Source: Pestalotiopsis fici W106-1
Lineage: Eukaryota; Ascomycota; Sordariomycetes; Amphisphaeriales; Sporocadaceae
Reading direction: 5' to 3'
Length of the DNA: 64,000 nt
Assembly: GCF_000516985.1 (NCBI RefSeq)
Contig: NW_006917099.1
Location: forward strand, 1,256,685 to 1,320,684
Positions 1 through 11,050 of the stretch are shown one piece after another. Position numbers and translations under genes: made by a program. Under the pieces are notes generated by a model. The model ran no database searches and had not been told where the DNA came from. It was given only the letters and a program-made list of their open reading frames with translations. Within the stretch, counting starts at the first letter, position 1; every line of letters begins with the position of its first letter.

Positions 1-202
1 GTGAGAACTATTAAGTTCAATTTGTCGAAAAGGACATTGTGTATTATATGTCTACTTTGAATAGCGTCTGGTGTTTGAAAAGTTACGAATAGTCATGACT
101 TGCATTTGAATACACAAGCATTTGTGTCGCAGACCTGCCATTACAGTGAGTTCAGATTTGTGCAGCACGTTTATAATGAGTAGTACACGTTTCTGTATTG
201 AT

Positions 203-2099
203 TCACTTTTCGCAAATCCGTGCAACAAGATCTTCAATCTCACAAATGACCGAACCATACACGGCATTGCGCAACGTCGGTTTCTCCAGGTCACCGCCTT
301 GCCCGAAATCGCAGTCGATACACTTGCGCACAACCTCTTGGAATCTGGGTCCCATCCGCGACGTCTGGCGCGCCAGTCTCCGGATGGCGACGACGTCGTC
401 GGCGCTCATTGCGCTGCTCCATCGGTCAATCTGCAGCAGGGCGACGCCGAGGCTGTAGAGCGCCAGGTTGCGGATTCCGTAGAGCAGCTGGGCCTCGTCG
501 CTGCCATCTTGAGGTTCAGCGGGACTGAGCTTTTCGTGCATGTAGGACTCGTCTCTCACTGCCGTGGTCGAATTAATCTGGGCGCTCAAATGTAGAGTCT
601 GCAGACTTGTGGCCAGGTCTGTATCGTCATTGTTGCTCGGAAAGTAGTAGATGTTTTCGAGGCTCCAGTACGATTGCCACCATGGACTTGGATTAAAGAG
701 GAGCATGCCGCGGGCCAGTGCCAATGCAAGTCGAAGCTGGTCAGGTATAGACAAGTTATTGGCGATTGATTGTTGCAAGACGGTGTGGAGAGGAAATGAG
801 CTTTGGTTGGAAAGGGTCACACTTGGCCAGGTATCGGTTCCATGCCCAAGCACATGCCGAAAACCAGTCTCATCATCAATATACAGTACGGATGCAGTAG
901 GAAGCGTTAGCGTGTTTGTCTTTTGGGAGATGGTGCCGCACACATCTTCTGCTTGGGACAGGTCCAAGGGAGCACATTGACAGGTCAGACTTGGTTCGAT
1001 TATGGTTATTGTATTGGCCGTGAGCGTTGATGCTTGCGAGACTTCGTCGACATCCTTCACTCTCAATCTCTTGCTGGGCCGCGGAGCATCGCAAGAAGAC
1101 AGAGACGCCACGCTTGAACATGGTGTCAATGGTGCTTGGAGACGATCCGCTATCTTTTGGGACATGACGTTTAGCTTGACCGTATCGCTATACTCTGATC
1201 AGTTGGACAATATTCTGGATCCCCGACATGCGTGGATGGTTTGGGTTACGCACGTAGTGGTTTTGAAGCCCGATACTGATCGGTTGCGCATCAGAAAGTC
1301 GACTGTTTCTCCAGCTTGACCTAGGAACAGAGCCAGGTCGTGATAAACATGTCTCGACTGAGAACAAGACCAGTTTTGCGTCAAGGCTTGGTAAAAGGAT
1401 CGAGTGTATGGCGACAAGTGTTCATAATATGTCGGTATCTGCCTCGTCTCGTGTTTCTGAATTCTTGGCTTTGCTTGCTGAATCTGCTTGGCCGTCTTGC
1501 GTAGCCTCTTCAAATCTTGATTGAGCTCGTTGATGTTTTCAATCTTTGCCAGCCATTTCGATTTATGCTGTGTCACATCAATAGCTCCTTTGATACGTTG
1601 AGTTGTAGTCTGGATTTATTAGTAACAATTTTGAATCGAGAAAGGATCAGACTATTGCTCACAGTCTCTGTTGTTTCGAAAGACACGAGACTCAATTCCT
1701 TGTCAAGAGACATGATGATATCGTGAATGTCTTGCATCACATCCTTGAAATCATCGTGCCTCCTGCCAAGATACGTCTTGATCTGCTCGTCTAGCTGAGC
1801 CGAAGACCACAAGGGATTGTCTGGCTCCTCTATCATGAAAACGACATCAGCGGGGTCGACAATCTCCTGCAGTAGGAGATGGCATTCGTCGAGGAATACA
1901 TGTGTTTCCTAAAGCAGTTTTAGTCATGGCATGGACTCAATTCCTACTTGAGACACACCTTTGTAAACTTTTTCCTTATCCTTTTGAGCTCCGACTTGGA
2001 ATGTCGCAGTGTTTTCAGTGTGGCCTTGGCTGCTTTGATACCTTTTATGGCGCTTATACAAAGAGGTGTTATGCCAAGAATAAGTGATACAGGATCCAT
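203..2099 (-). CDS. DUF7580 domain protein
   Basis: My model has four exons: 2099-1959, 1908-1627, 1567-1254 and 1187-203, giving 573 aa, a usual length for this family. The protein starts MDPVSLILGITPL, the typical opening of fungal DUF7580 proteins, followed by a basic helical stretch. The C-terminal third carries the family signature, with LGVALLQ and later CIDCDFG before the last helices. Introns are 50, 59 and 66 bp. The third is a multiple of three and removes an in-frame TGA at 1199-1201. There is no signal peptide or membrane segment. The biochemical role of the family is unknown. Its N-terminus resembles the short helical domains found on fungal incompatibility and NLR-like proteins, but that link is inference. 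It is divergently arranged with the C2H2-SH3-bZIP gene, with about 400 bp between the two starts. Confidence 0.82.
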
Positions 2100-2496
2100 T
2101 TTGTGACGGTCGTGCGACCTTGGAAGCAATTCACAACATTCGTCATGAATGATGAGGGACCAGGAAGCCGAGAATGCAAATATAAGCAACAGAGCTGACA
2201 AGAGGATCTTCAGGCTCAGCGCCTAAGCCCCAATGTCGCCAGCGGGGAAGTGGTTCCTCTGTTCCCGAGCCGCATTTGCGACCAGAATCTGTCCAATAGA
2301 GGGGAATGAAATCTACTGCGCCGCATTCTTGCAGCCCAGCGGGATCATCCAACTCTGATGATGCCTTGTGCAGAAAGTGTACTCGGAATGAAATATATTT
2401 GATGAAAAAGTCTATTCCTCCATTGATACTGTTGAGTGAAAGCCCTACTCATGGTTGCACAATATACAGCTGGACCATATTGCAAAAGTGGGAGCT
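2100..2496. promoter_or_regulatory. Divergent promoter region between DUF7580 gene and C2H2-SH3-bZIP gene
   Basis: About 400 bp separate the two opposed start codons, so both genes probably share regulatory DNA. I see no clear TATA box or named operator. The start of the plus-strand gene is uncertain, so the true intergenic part could be shorter if a 5' exon was missed. Confidence 0.45.
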
Positions 2497-5400
2497 ATGC
2501 ACTCAGCCCAGGCTGGTGTGGATATACATCAAATGCAACACATGGATACTGGACCAGAGATCCAGCAATGGCAAAACACGGTGCTAGACAGCCACGATGC
2601 GCCCTCGGAAAAGTCGCCCTTGGCCTCTCTTTTTGCAGCCTGCTCCGAACTATTTACCCTACTGATCCAGTCTTTATCGCAAGAAACACCCCGGTCCCGT
2701 CTATGCGAGCTTCAGCGTAGCCATGATCGTCTTGTTCTCTGGGCCGATGCATACGGCATCGAGCAAGGAGACTTTGAAGGCAAATTGAAATTGTCGCAGC
2801 GAATCGGCGACTTTACCTTGAGAACCCTGAAGAACGTGTGTAGGGCTCTGACTCGGGGTAAACATTACAGACTCTTCTCCCTTTGCAGAAAGCTCTGCTG
2901 ACATTGGCAGGACTTCTCCCGCTTGTTGATCAGCATGGCGCCAGAGCCGCGAAAATTTCCCTCAAGGCAGCAGATCTCTCAATCATGGCGGAAAAGCTGT
3001 CGGTACTAATCCAAGGTGATGACTACAGCGAATATTCCAGTAGTGACGAGTCTACAGACAGTGGCACTAAAGACGATGACGATACCACGGCCCATTCAGA
3101 GAAGCTGCGCGAGGTCACAAAGGATCTGACCACGGATACGGAATTTCTTCTAGATCTCGGCGCAAGATTTGACGAGCAGGTTGTGAACCCACTCGTCAAC
3201 GAAGAAGCAGTGGACCCTCAAACGGTGGACGGATGGGATCCCTCGGAACATTTTGCTGAAAGAATCCGTCGCCTTTATCCTTCATGCGACAATGACTTGG
3301 CCAAGCGCCTCGGAAAGGCCAATTGGGAGCGAGTGCTCAAATTCCAAGAAAGCAAAGAAAGAAACGCCCCAGAGTCAGTAACTCTTGCCACGGCCATGTC
3401 GATATTCGTTGACCCGACACACCTACTACACGAACCAAAAGATACGACTTCGCTATTCAATGACTCTGGCCTGGGTACATCTGTACAAACCAGCAATCAC
3501 CAAGCTCGCAGCAGATATGCCGCGTCACTGACCACCCAAGGTGGATGGAACAACAACGTATTGAGTATACCCAAACTTTCAACACGGGCAAAATTGGGCA
3601 ACGAATTCAGTTGCATTGCCTGTGGAGAGCGATTGAAAATTCAAGATGAAGCCAAGTGGAAGTAAGACACCCGATGAGCCAACTCAAAGCCTACCTCTTG
3701 CCGACGTATGATGCTGATCATATATACCTGCAGCTCTCACATTATTACCGACCTTCAGCCGTACATGTGTTTGGAGGCCGGATGTGAGAGCCTAGTTTTT
3801 CTTTCGAAATCGAGCTGGATACGACATCTCAAACACTCTCATGACTCGTTGTATGACTGGACTGCAATAATTGCAATAATATGTCGTTTCTGCCACGAGC
3901 TCCTGCCTTCGGGAATGGACAGCATCGTGGAGCACTTGGCTGATCATTTAGAAAGTATTTCAGTCATGGCACTTCCCACGGACCAAAGCACTGAAACCCA
4001 GCCCCCGAGCACGTCGGCTCCGGCCCATCAGCCACCTTCTCCAAGCCAACAGCTCCCCATGTCCGCAGCTTCTCAAGTAGAAGTTGTATCAAGTACTGAG
4101 AGCAAGGTGGAAAACTTGTCAACAATAAAGCCTACACCATCGGCGGCATCCTCAACCAAAGACTCTAAACCAGTGGCTCGAGTACTATATGACTTTGCGG
4201 GACGAGAGCCAAACGAGCTCAGTGTAAAGGCCGGTGAGATTATCGAGATTGTGCAGAAAGAGGTCAACGGTATGAATCAATGCTCGCTTCTGGTAATCAA
4301 AGTCCGTCCGGCTGTACTAACTATTGATAGGCTGGTGGTTGGCCAGGAGCGTCCAGGGCCAAGCATGGGTTCCATCCACTTATGTCGATGAGGTCGTACC
4401 AGAAGCTCCAGCGCTTGCACGACAACAAGATCCACAGCCACTAATTTCGGTGAATCCCTCTCTAGTTAAGACTAAGAGAAAGAAAAATAGTCGAAGAGTC
4501 TCTCAGAATCACAAGCAACAAGACGTCCAGCATGGAACAAGCGATGATGCGTTCGATTCAAGGGATTCTGATACTTTTGAAATCGAAGAATCTATGATTG
4601 ATTATAGCGATGAAGAACAACAGGATCGCGTGGGATCCGTACGCAGTGACGCCCAGGCATCTCCGGCCCCAAGTCAACTTCTTCACCATGTGCCCACACA
4701 GCAGACTCAACCATATGAGCAGCCGCAACTCGACATCGGCAGGCCTACTAGTGTGACCGCTGGTTCAGTTCCTCAGCTTGGGTACCAACAACCTCTACAT
4801 GTACCAGGACATCGTGAAATGCTAGAGATGCATGAAGCACGCCGGCAACAGCGATTGAGGTTGCGGCAGCAGCAAGCTCAGGCTCAGGCTCAGGCGCAGG
4901 CGCAGGCGCAGGCGCAGGCTCGGACCCAGGCCTTGAGGATGGGTCAAGGGGACTCTTCTCAGGCCTCGCAGAGTGATGCATCAAGCCTCACGAGCGCTAC
5001 CCGAGACGGAATGCAACAATCAGTTCACGATCACATGGCTCCAGGCATGGCTCATAATCCTAGCCAATCCAGCCCTACCATTACCAAGGACATGACGAAC
5101 TACTTGGCCCCAGAGCTCTCACCTGAAGGCAGTGCCATGAATCAAGAATCTGAACAGCCGCATATTTCCGCAGAGAAAGACCCAAACAGTGACAACGAGT
5201 CGTTTCTGGAGGAGCAACAGCTTCCTACCTCTAAGGCTAGATCAAAGACGCGGAGTGATTTCCCGTCTCGGGCTTGGCTTGCTTCTATAGGCCTGCACGG
5301 TTTTGAATTCTCTGATTCAGTCACGTATCCGACACCTGCAGATGCTCCAAAAGCTGGTGATTCAATAAATGGTTTCGCAATGGGCCCTGAATTTGCTATA

Positions 5401-5895
5401 AGCGATTCTTTACTGGAAAGTTTATCAGAAATGCCACCGCCTCCAAGCCCCAAGAGTGTCTCTGTCCATGGCTACCAGCCGTCAAGTGGCCCTATCATGT
5501 TGTCATCAAAGCATGACTTGTTGGCTTCAGATGAGCCTGATAAGAGAAGCAAAGGCAAAGAGGTTGAAGGTTTTCTCGAAACGAGCACACCGAGCAGCTC
5601 TCTGACAGCGCGCTCGTCTGCCGTGAGTGGTGTCAATAGTCAAAGAAGAGGTGAACCTTTACCACCCTTCATGGTCGACAATGCCAGAGATCCAATTGCC
5701 GTGAAAAGAGCCCGCAACACGTTGGCTGCTCGCAAATCCCGCGAAAGGAGAGCTCAGAGATTGGACGACTTGGAACAAAAGATAGCAACACTCGAGGCGG
5801 AACGGAATCATTGGAAAGAGGCTTTTTTGGCAATGGGCCAAGACAAATCCAATGAGGACACAACTGGTGCATCGGTCAATGACAAACATGAATAA
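2497..5895 (+). CDS. Fusion protein: C2H2-like zinc fingers, SH3 domain and CPC1/GCN4-type bZIP
   Basis: Exons are 2497-2835, 2889-3661, 3734-4269 and 4331-5895 (1070 aa). Introns of 53, 72 and 61 bp all have GT-AG ends and keep frame. The N-terminal 350 residues are helical and acidic-rich, as in many fungal zinc-finger proteins. Cys/His pairs near residues 355-437 form C2H2-like fingers. Residues about 518-570 are a clear SH3 domain (ALYDF-like start VLYDFAG, then NGWWLA and WVPSTYV), and intron 3 falls inside it, so the join is real. A Gln-Ala tract lies near 728-748. Residues about 1002-1048 are a bZIP with [15 protein letters not shown], almost the basic region of CPC1/GCN4, plus a short leucine zipper. 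CPC1 normally controls amino acid starvation genes, so DNA binding to GCN4-like sites is likely but inferred. The start at 2497 is the first plausible ATG; later ATGs are possible. Confidence 0.8.
4869..4923 (+). repeat. Coding CAGGCx microsatellite (Gln-Ala repeat)
   Basis: Six-base units alternating cag/caa with gct/gcg encode an alternating Gln-Ala tract inside the C2H2-SH3-bZIP protein. Such tracts change length by slippage and often sit in flexible activation regions. Confidence 0.85.
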
Positions 5896-6613
5896 GTGGT
5901 CAAGGTCTATGAATATACAGTTATCCCTCTGGATGAAAGCGCCTGCTCAGCGTAGTTTTGTGTCTGACTAATGTAGCCATCTATAACTCCCGCTGACAAC
6001 AGGCCACTGTTTTTGTCCCTGTTTATTATTCTTCGCGTCCATCATACACATTATACCAGTGCTTCACGGGAATGAATGTTTCAAGATCACTCTCTGGTGC
6101 TTTCATATGAATAAAAGAAAAGGCAATACAACTCAAGACCACGTTTGACCTCTGGAGGTCAAGAGAGATGCTTTCAACCACAACGGACAATCTTGTTACT
6201 TGAAAAGACGTGCTCATCTCAAACAATGCAGCGATAGTGGAAGCACAGCTATCTTGGAAGCCCGCTAACAAACGGCGCCGTGCAGCTTTGGCCCTCTGAC
6301 AGCTTGGATTAGTGGGGTAGCTCCAGCGTTCCCCGCGATCCTACAGCGTTCAGCAGCAAATCGGACTTAAGCGCGACTGACCCGACGCGATCGATATGCT
6401 TGCATCATTAAAGATAACATCAGCCGGCGGTTGGATGGGCGTCACAAACGCTCAACAGTTCAACCTTTTCCCAAAGTCTTTACCTACATTAGGTACAATT
6501 GTGCATTTAGACAGCAGGATTTGATTGCCCACTTCCCGTTAATATTGCATCTCTTCCATCCCCTTGTCGACGAGGTCAGTGGCATTGCGTTCCAGGGCCT
6601 CCTGGTCAGGTCC
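5896..6613. other. Intergenic region upstream of cullin-4
   Basis: This holds the 3' end of the bZIP fusion gene and the promoter and leader of cullin-4. One 81-codon minus ORF (6026-6271) shows no recognisable family. I see no other feature. Confidence 0.5.
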
Positions 6614-9313
6614 ATGCCTCCGCCTTCAACAACGCCAGCATTGCCACGGAACGGATCGGCCAGCACTGCCCATTCAAAGCACATCAAGCCATCGACCGAC
6701 TTGTTCTCGAGCAAGCGACGACCTTCTGAGAGCCAGCCGACGGGCCACGACCTCAAGCGACCCAAGACTACGCCGCCGCCGGGCCAGTCGGCAACACACA
6801 AAATGAGCAAGGTCCAGGGCAAGCGGCCTGTCAATGCCGACTTGATTGACCTGACGAAACCCCGCGGCGCCAGCGCCTTTCAACCCAGCCAGGGCGCCAA
6901 GAAGCTCGTAATCAAGAACTTGCGCACCGTTTCGAGAACCCATGAGCTGGAACAGTACTATGCCAAGGTCTGGGAGGATCTCGATGCCGCCCTGCAGTCA
7001 GTATTCGCAAGACAACAGCCCAGAAAGCCACTCGACACACTGTACAAGGGCGTCGAGAGTCTCTGTCAGCATCTCCGCAAGAAGAACATTGACAACAAAA
7101 CCCACAATGAGAACAAGCTCTACGAGTTCCTACGGCAGCGATGTGAAAACTATCTCAACGTAGAGGTGGTCAAGTCCATCCACGGTGGAGCTGGCGCAAA
7201 CCCCGTCGAGGTTCTAAAGAGCGTGCTCAAGTATTGGGTCATATGGTGTCAGCAACTTGTGAGTCCGACAAATGTCCTACCCATCACCGATTGCTAATTT
7301 GAACAGGCCAGCATTCGATCGATATTCAGCTACCTGGACCGGACCTTTTTACTCAACTCCAAAGATCACCCCATGATCAATGACATGGGTATTCAGCTAT
7401 ACAGACGAATGTTGTTTGTGTCTTCAAAACTCGGATCTACAGCACTGACGGGCATCATTGACCTGGTCGACCGCGACCGAAGAGGAAACCCCAGCTTTGA
7501 AGCCTCGCTACTGCGCGAGTCCATCTCCATGCTTCATGTCTTGAACATTTATGGCAAATCTTTTGAACCTCGATTTCTAGAGTCGTCACGCAACTATTTC
7601 GAAGAGTTTGCCGAGATCCAAAGCGCCTTGTCTTTAAAGTCTTATATTACTGCCTGCAAGCGACTGTTGGCAGCTGAAGACCACAGATGTATTGCATACA
7701 ATTTTGACAGTCTGACAAAGCGCCAACTCATGGACAGCGCACATTCTACCCTCATCGAGGGCTATTCTGAAAAGCTTCTTGACACTGGTAGTGTAAGCAA
7801 GCTGCTTGATGAGAATGCCGTCGACTCCATGCAAGCACTATACGAGCTTCTGCGGCTCTCCTCAATCCAGAAGAAGCTGCGTACCCCTTGGGAGGAATAC
7901 ATCAGAACGGCCGGTGCAGTCATTGTCAATGATACCGAAAGAGGCGACGAGATGGTCGTCCGACTGTTGGAGTTTCGAAGAGCATTGGATATTATGGTAC
8001 GCGATGCTTTTAACCAAAACGACGACTTTACCTATGGCTTGAGAGAGGCATTCGGTCACTTTATCAATGACAGAAAGATATTGTCTTCCTGGAAGACTGG
8101 AACATCAAAGGTTGGCGAGATGATTGCCAAATACATTGACATGCTTCTCAGAGGCGGTCTAAAGACGATTCCTCAATCATTGCTATCAGACAACAAGGAC
8201 CGCATGGTAGCGGAGCAAAGTGGTCTTGCCAGCACTGGAGATGAAGATGCTGAGCTGGATCGACAACTGGACCAAGCCTTGGAGTTGTTCAGATTCATTG
8301 AGGGCAAGGATGTCTTTGAAGCTTTCTACAAACAGGATTTGGCTCGAAGATTGCTCATGAACCGCAGTGCTAGTGCTGATGCTGAACGCAGCATGCTGAC
8401 CAAGCTCAAGAGCGAGTGTGGTTCCAGCTTCACCCACAATCTCGAGCAAATGTTCAAGGACAAGGAGCTTGCGCGTGACGAAATGACCGCGTACAAGTCG
8501 TACCAAGAGAATACTGGCAATGACAAGGCACCGGTGGATTTGAACGTGGACATTTTGTCGGCGGCAGCCTGGCCAACCTATGGCGAAGTATCGCTCAACC
8601 TGCCCGCCAATGTGGCTGCCCAGATTGAACAATTTGAAAAGTTTTACCACAGCAAGCACACAGGACGTCGTCTTACTTGGAAGCACAACCTGGCTCACTG
8701 TGTTGTCAAGGCCAAGTTCAACAAGGGCTCAAAGGAGTTGCTCGTCAGTGCCTTTCAGGCTGTCGTTCTGGACCTTTTCAACCAAATTGAAGGTAAAGGC
8801 GAAGAGTTCCTGACCTTTGATCAGATCGCCAAGGCCTCGGGACTGGGAGATGGCGACCTTCGTCGCACGCTACAATCCCTTGCTTGTGGCAAATCTCGCG
8901 TGCTATCCAAGTTGCCAAAGGGCAAGGACGTCCAGACAACCGACACATTCAAGGTCAACAAGGCTTTCACGGACACGAGATACCGTGTCAAGATTAACCA
9001 GATCCAACTCAAGGAGACCAAGGAAGAGAATGAGGCAACTCACCAAAAGGTTGCAGTGGATAGACAGTTTGAGACTCAAGCTGCCATTGTGCGCATCATG
9101 AAGAGCAGAAAGACCATGACGCATGCCAATCTGGTTGCCGAAGTTATCAACCAAACCAAGAGTCGCGGTGCAGTAGACACGACAGAGATTAAGAAGAACA
9201 TTGAAAAGTAAGTTGGACATTCATATCAAAAATGGTGATGCTAATACTTGTTTAGGCTCATTGAGAAGGATTACCTAGAAAGAGATGGTAATTCTTACGA
9301 GTACTTGGCATAA
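6614..9313 (+). CDS. cul4: Cullin-4, scaffold of CRL4 ubiquitin ligase
   Basis: Three exons (6614-7260, 7309-9207, 9256-9313) encode 867 aa. After a low-complexity, basic N-terminal tail comes KKLVIKNLR, the start characteristic of cullin-4, then cullin repeats, the cullin homology domain and a C-terminal winged helix. The neddylation site is in IVRIMKSRK, with Lys814 the predicted NEDD8 acceptor. The protein ends YEYLA, as expected. Cullin-4 binds DDB1 through its N-terminus and the RING protein Rbx1 through its C-terminus. In Neurospora a CUL4-DDB1 complex directs H3K9 methylation of RIP-mutated DNA, which is notable given the RIP-mutated element in this window. ATG 6614 is the first ATG in frame. 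Both introns are 48 bp with GT-AG ends. Confidence 0.95.
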
Positions 9314-9808
9314 GATGATCTTGAGGAAAGTCCATCAATCATGTCTTGATGTGGTACTTATGAATAAATGAATCATGAGATGAGTACGTGCAGCAGAAAG
9401 CACTATCGGCAAAGCTAGACATGGAGGCAGACACGATTGGCCCGGCAAGACATCCATGAGAAGTTGCGAAGCAGGAGATTCAAGCTCGTGTGATTGACTT
9501 GCGGCCTGTATTACACAGCGTGGTATTTCTGCAGTGGGCGAGAGGCTTTTCACTCGACTAGTTGGTCTTTCAAGTTGGCTATTCACCAGCATGAGGAGAG
9601 GGATTACCATGCCTTGGAGTGCCACGATCGCAGGGAGACACCTGGTTTTCGCAATGAGTGTATCAGAGACGCAATCCACAGATGTGAATAAGAGTCCAGG
9701 TGTTCAATAGTATAAATAGACGAGATTCAAATCCGAGGAGAAGCTTCTTGATTCCCATCAGATAAAACTTTCGGTTACCAAAAAGTCCCAACAGCAAGTT
9801 TCTTCACC
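9314..9808. other. Intergenic region upstream of small myristoylation-motif protein
   Basis: Contains the cullin-4 3' end, with an aataaa-like motif near 9363, and the promoter of the next gene with a TATA box at 9711-9718. Nothing else is recognisable. Confidence 0.5.
9711..9718 (+). promoter_or_regulatory. TATA box of small myristoylation-motif gene
   Basis: The string tataaata lies 91 bases before the ATG at 9809, a plausible distance for a fungal core promoter with a short leader. Confidence 0.45.
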
Positions 9809-10294
9809 ATGGGTTGTACATCCAGTAGATATCTTGATGATTATGATTATGATTATGACCAACGTGGTCCACGGCCTCGGCATCAATCCAGCCATGGCCA
9901 TACCCACGGTCACCGCGACAATAGAGGCCCGCGCCCTCGACGTCGCTCCGCTGATGCTTATGGACCTCCTCGCCAGTAGGTAGACCATGACACTTTTCCG
10001 ATGTATTCAAAGAAACCTGCTAACTTTTTACCCCATAGCCATAGTAGCCGCCGGGCAAGCGAAGGAGGACCGCTGAGAAATCAGGTAGCCTGGCACGGCT
10101 CACAACCAACAAACCACCTGTTTGATGTCGTGGGAGACCTTCGCGGCGACTCGCGTACCTCGTCGAGTCGCCCGCGCGCAGACAACATGATCATGAGCCC
10201 CTCGTCGGGATCGCAGTCGGTACGGCACAAGAAGATGGGGACAAAGTATTCGAGGAGTCAAGACTATGGAGACGTTCGCGGACGTAGTAGATGA
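9809..10294 (+). CDS. Small His/Arg-rich protein with N-myristoylation/palmitoylation motif
   Basis: Two exons, 9809-9975 and 10039-10294, encode 140 aa. The 63 bp intron has donor gtaggt, branch-like gctaac and acceptor catag. The protein starts MGCTSSR: Gly2 with Ser at position 6 fits N-myristoyltransferase, and Cys3 is a typical palmitoylation partner, so membrane anchoring is likely. An Asp-Tyr repeat follows, from a gat-tat microsatellite. The rest is rich in His, Arg, Gly and Ser and probably disordered. I recognise no domain. Reading frame, splice sites and a TATA box upstream support a real gene. Without the intron the first ORF would stop after 56 codons, so the splice is the main uncertainty. 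Confidence 0.65.
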
Positions 10295-11050
10295 GCTTCT
10301 CGTGCTTGATAGTATAGAGCTAGAGCAGCCAATTCGCACAACCTGGTTTGTATATGCGATTCCTGTTATTTCACAGCGAGGACATTAAAGACTAGCTCTT
10401 GAGTATCAATAGATAAAAATAAAACTTGGATTTTTTTTTCTGTTACAAGAACTTGTGCCCAAGGCTGCCAAGAGTCATGAATATGATATCAAGAGGCTCT
10501 AGATCATGCCATGCTTTCATGTGGACAGTGTAGGCGGGTTCCTTGGCACAAACTGATTGGTCCATCTCCGTTCAAGTGACTGCGCCTCGATGCCATTTGG
10601 GGGCGCATTTCCGCTATTATTAATGTCACAGCTCATCCTCAAGAGCCGCAAATAATACTTGGCATTGTCTTCCGCAATTCCGATCAATGAACAAACGCGG
10701 GCTGGAGTGTCGATTTCCGTGTGTCGGGCTCGGGAGATATTGCTGCGTCTGCCATCCAGGATCTTTTTCGGGTGACACAATTTGCAGTGAATCCTCTCTT
10801 ACGTGACTTCGTTTCAATTATTTCATTGGCTTGCTATAAATGGAAAGTACAATTTTCTGTTGATCCTTGTCCTTTGGAGACGAGGCTGCCAAGGCTGTAG
10901 TTGTCATTTGGAGCTATTGAAAAGTCTTGCTGCTGACGGCCATCTTTTCATTGAACACGAAACTTGAAATCACCTTTCCAACCCGAAAAAAACTCCAAGG
11001 CAGGTTCATCCTCGAGGCCGAGCTTCTGTGCAACGTCAGCTAGTCGCCGG
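10295..11050. other. Intergenic region
   Basis: About 750 bp between the small protein gene and the DUF2235-GTPase gene. It includes a T run near 10431 and an A+T-rich stretch with polyadenylation-like aataaa motifs just downstream of the small gene. No gene is visible. Confidence 0.5.

Noticed and set aside
1199..1201. Apparent in-frame stop in the DUF7580 gene suggesting a pseudogene
   Set aside because: A 66 bp GT-AG intron (1188-1253), a multiple of three, removes it and keeps both flanking frames.
2836..2888. A 31 bp intron using the donor at gtaaac (2858)
   Set aside because: Too short for a fungal intron; the gtgtgt donor at 2836 gives 53 bp and keeps the frame.
4868..4984. Minus-strand Pro-Ala/Glu-Pro repeat protein
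   Set aside because: It is only the reverse reading of the Gln-Ala microsatellite in the bZIP fusion gene.
6026..6271. 81-codon minus-strand ORF between the bZIP fusion and cullin-4
   Set aside because: Too short and without homology or promoter signal; lies in what should be the 3' end of one gene and promoter of the next.
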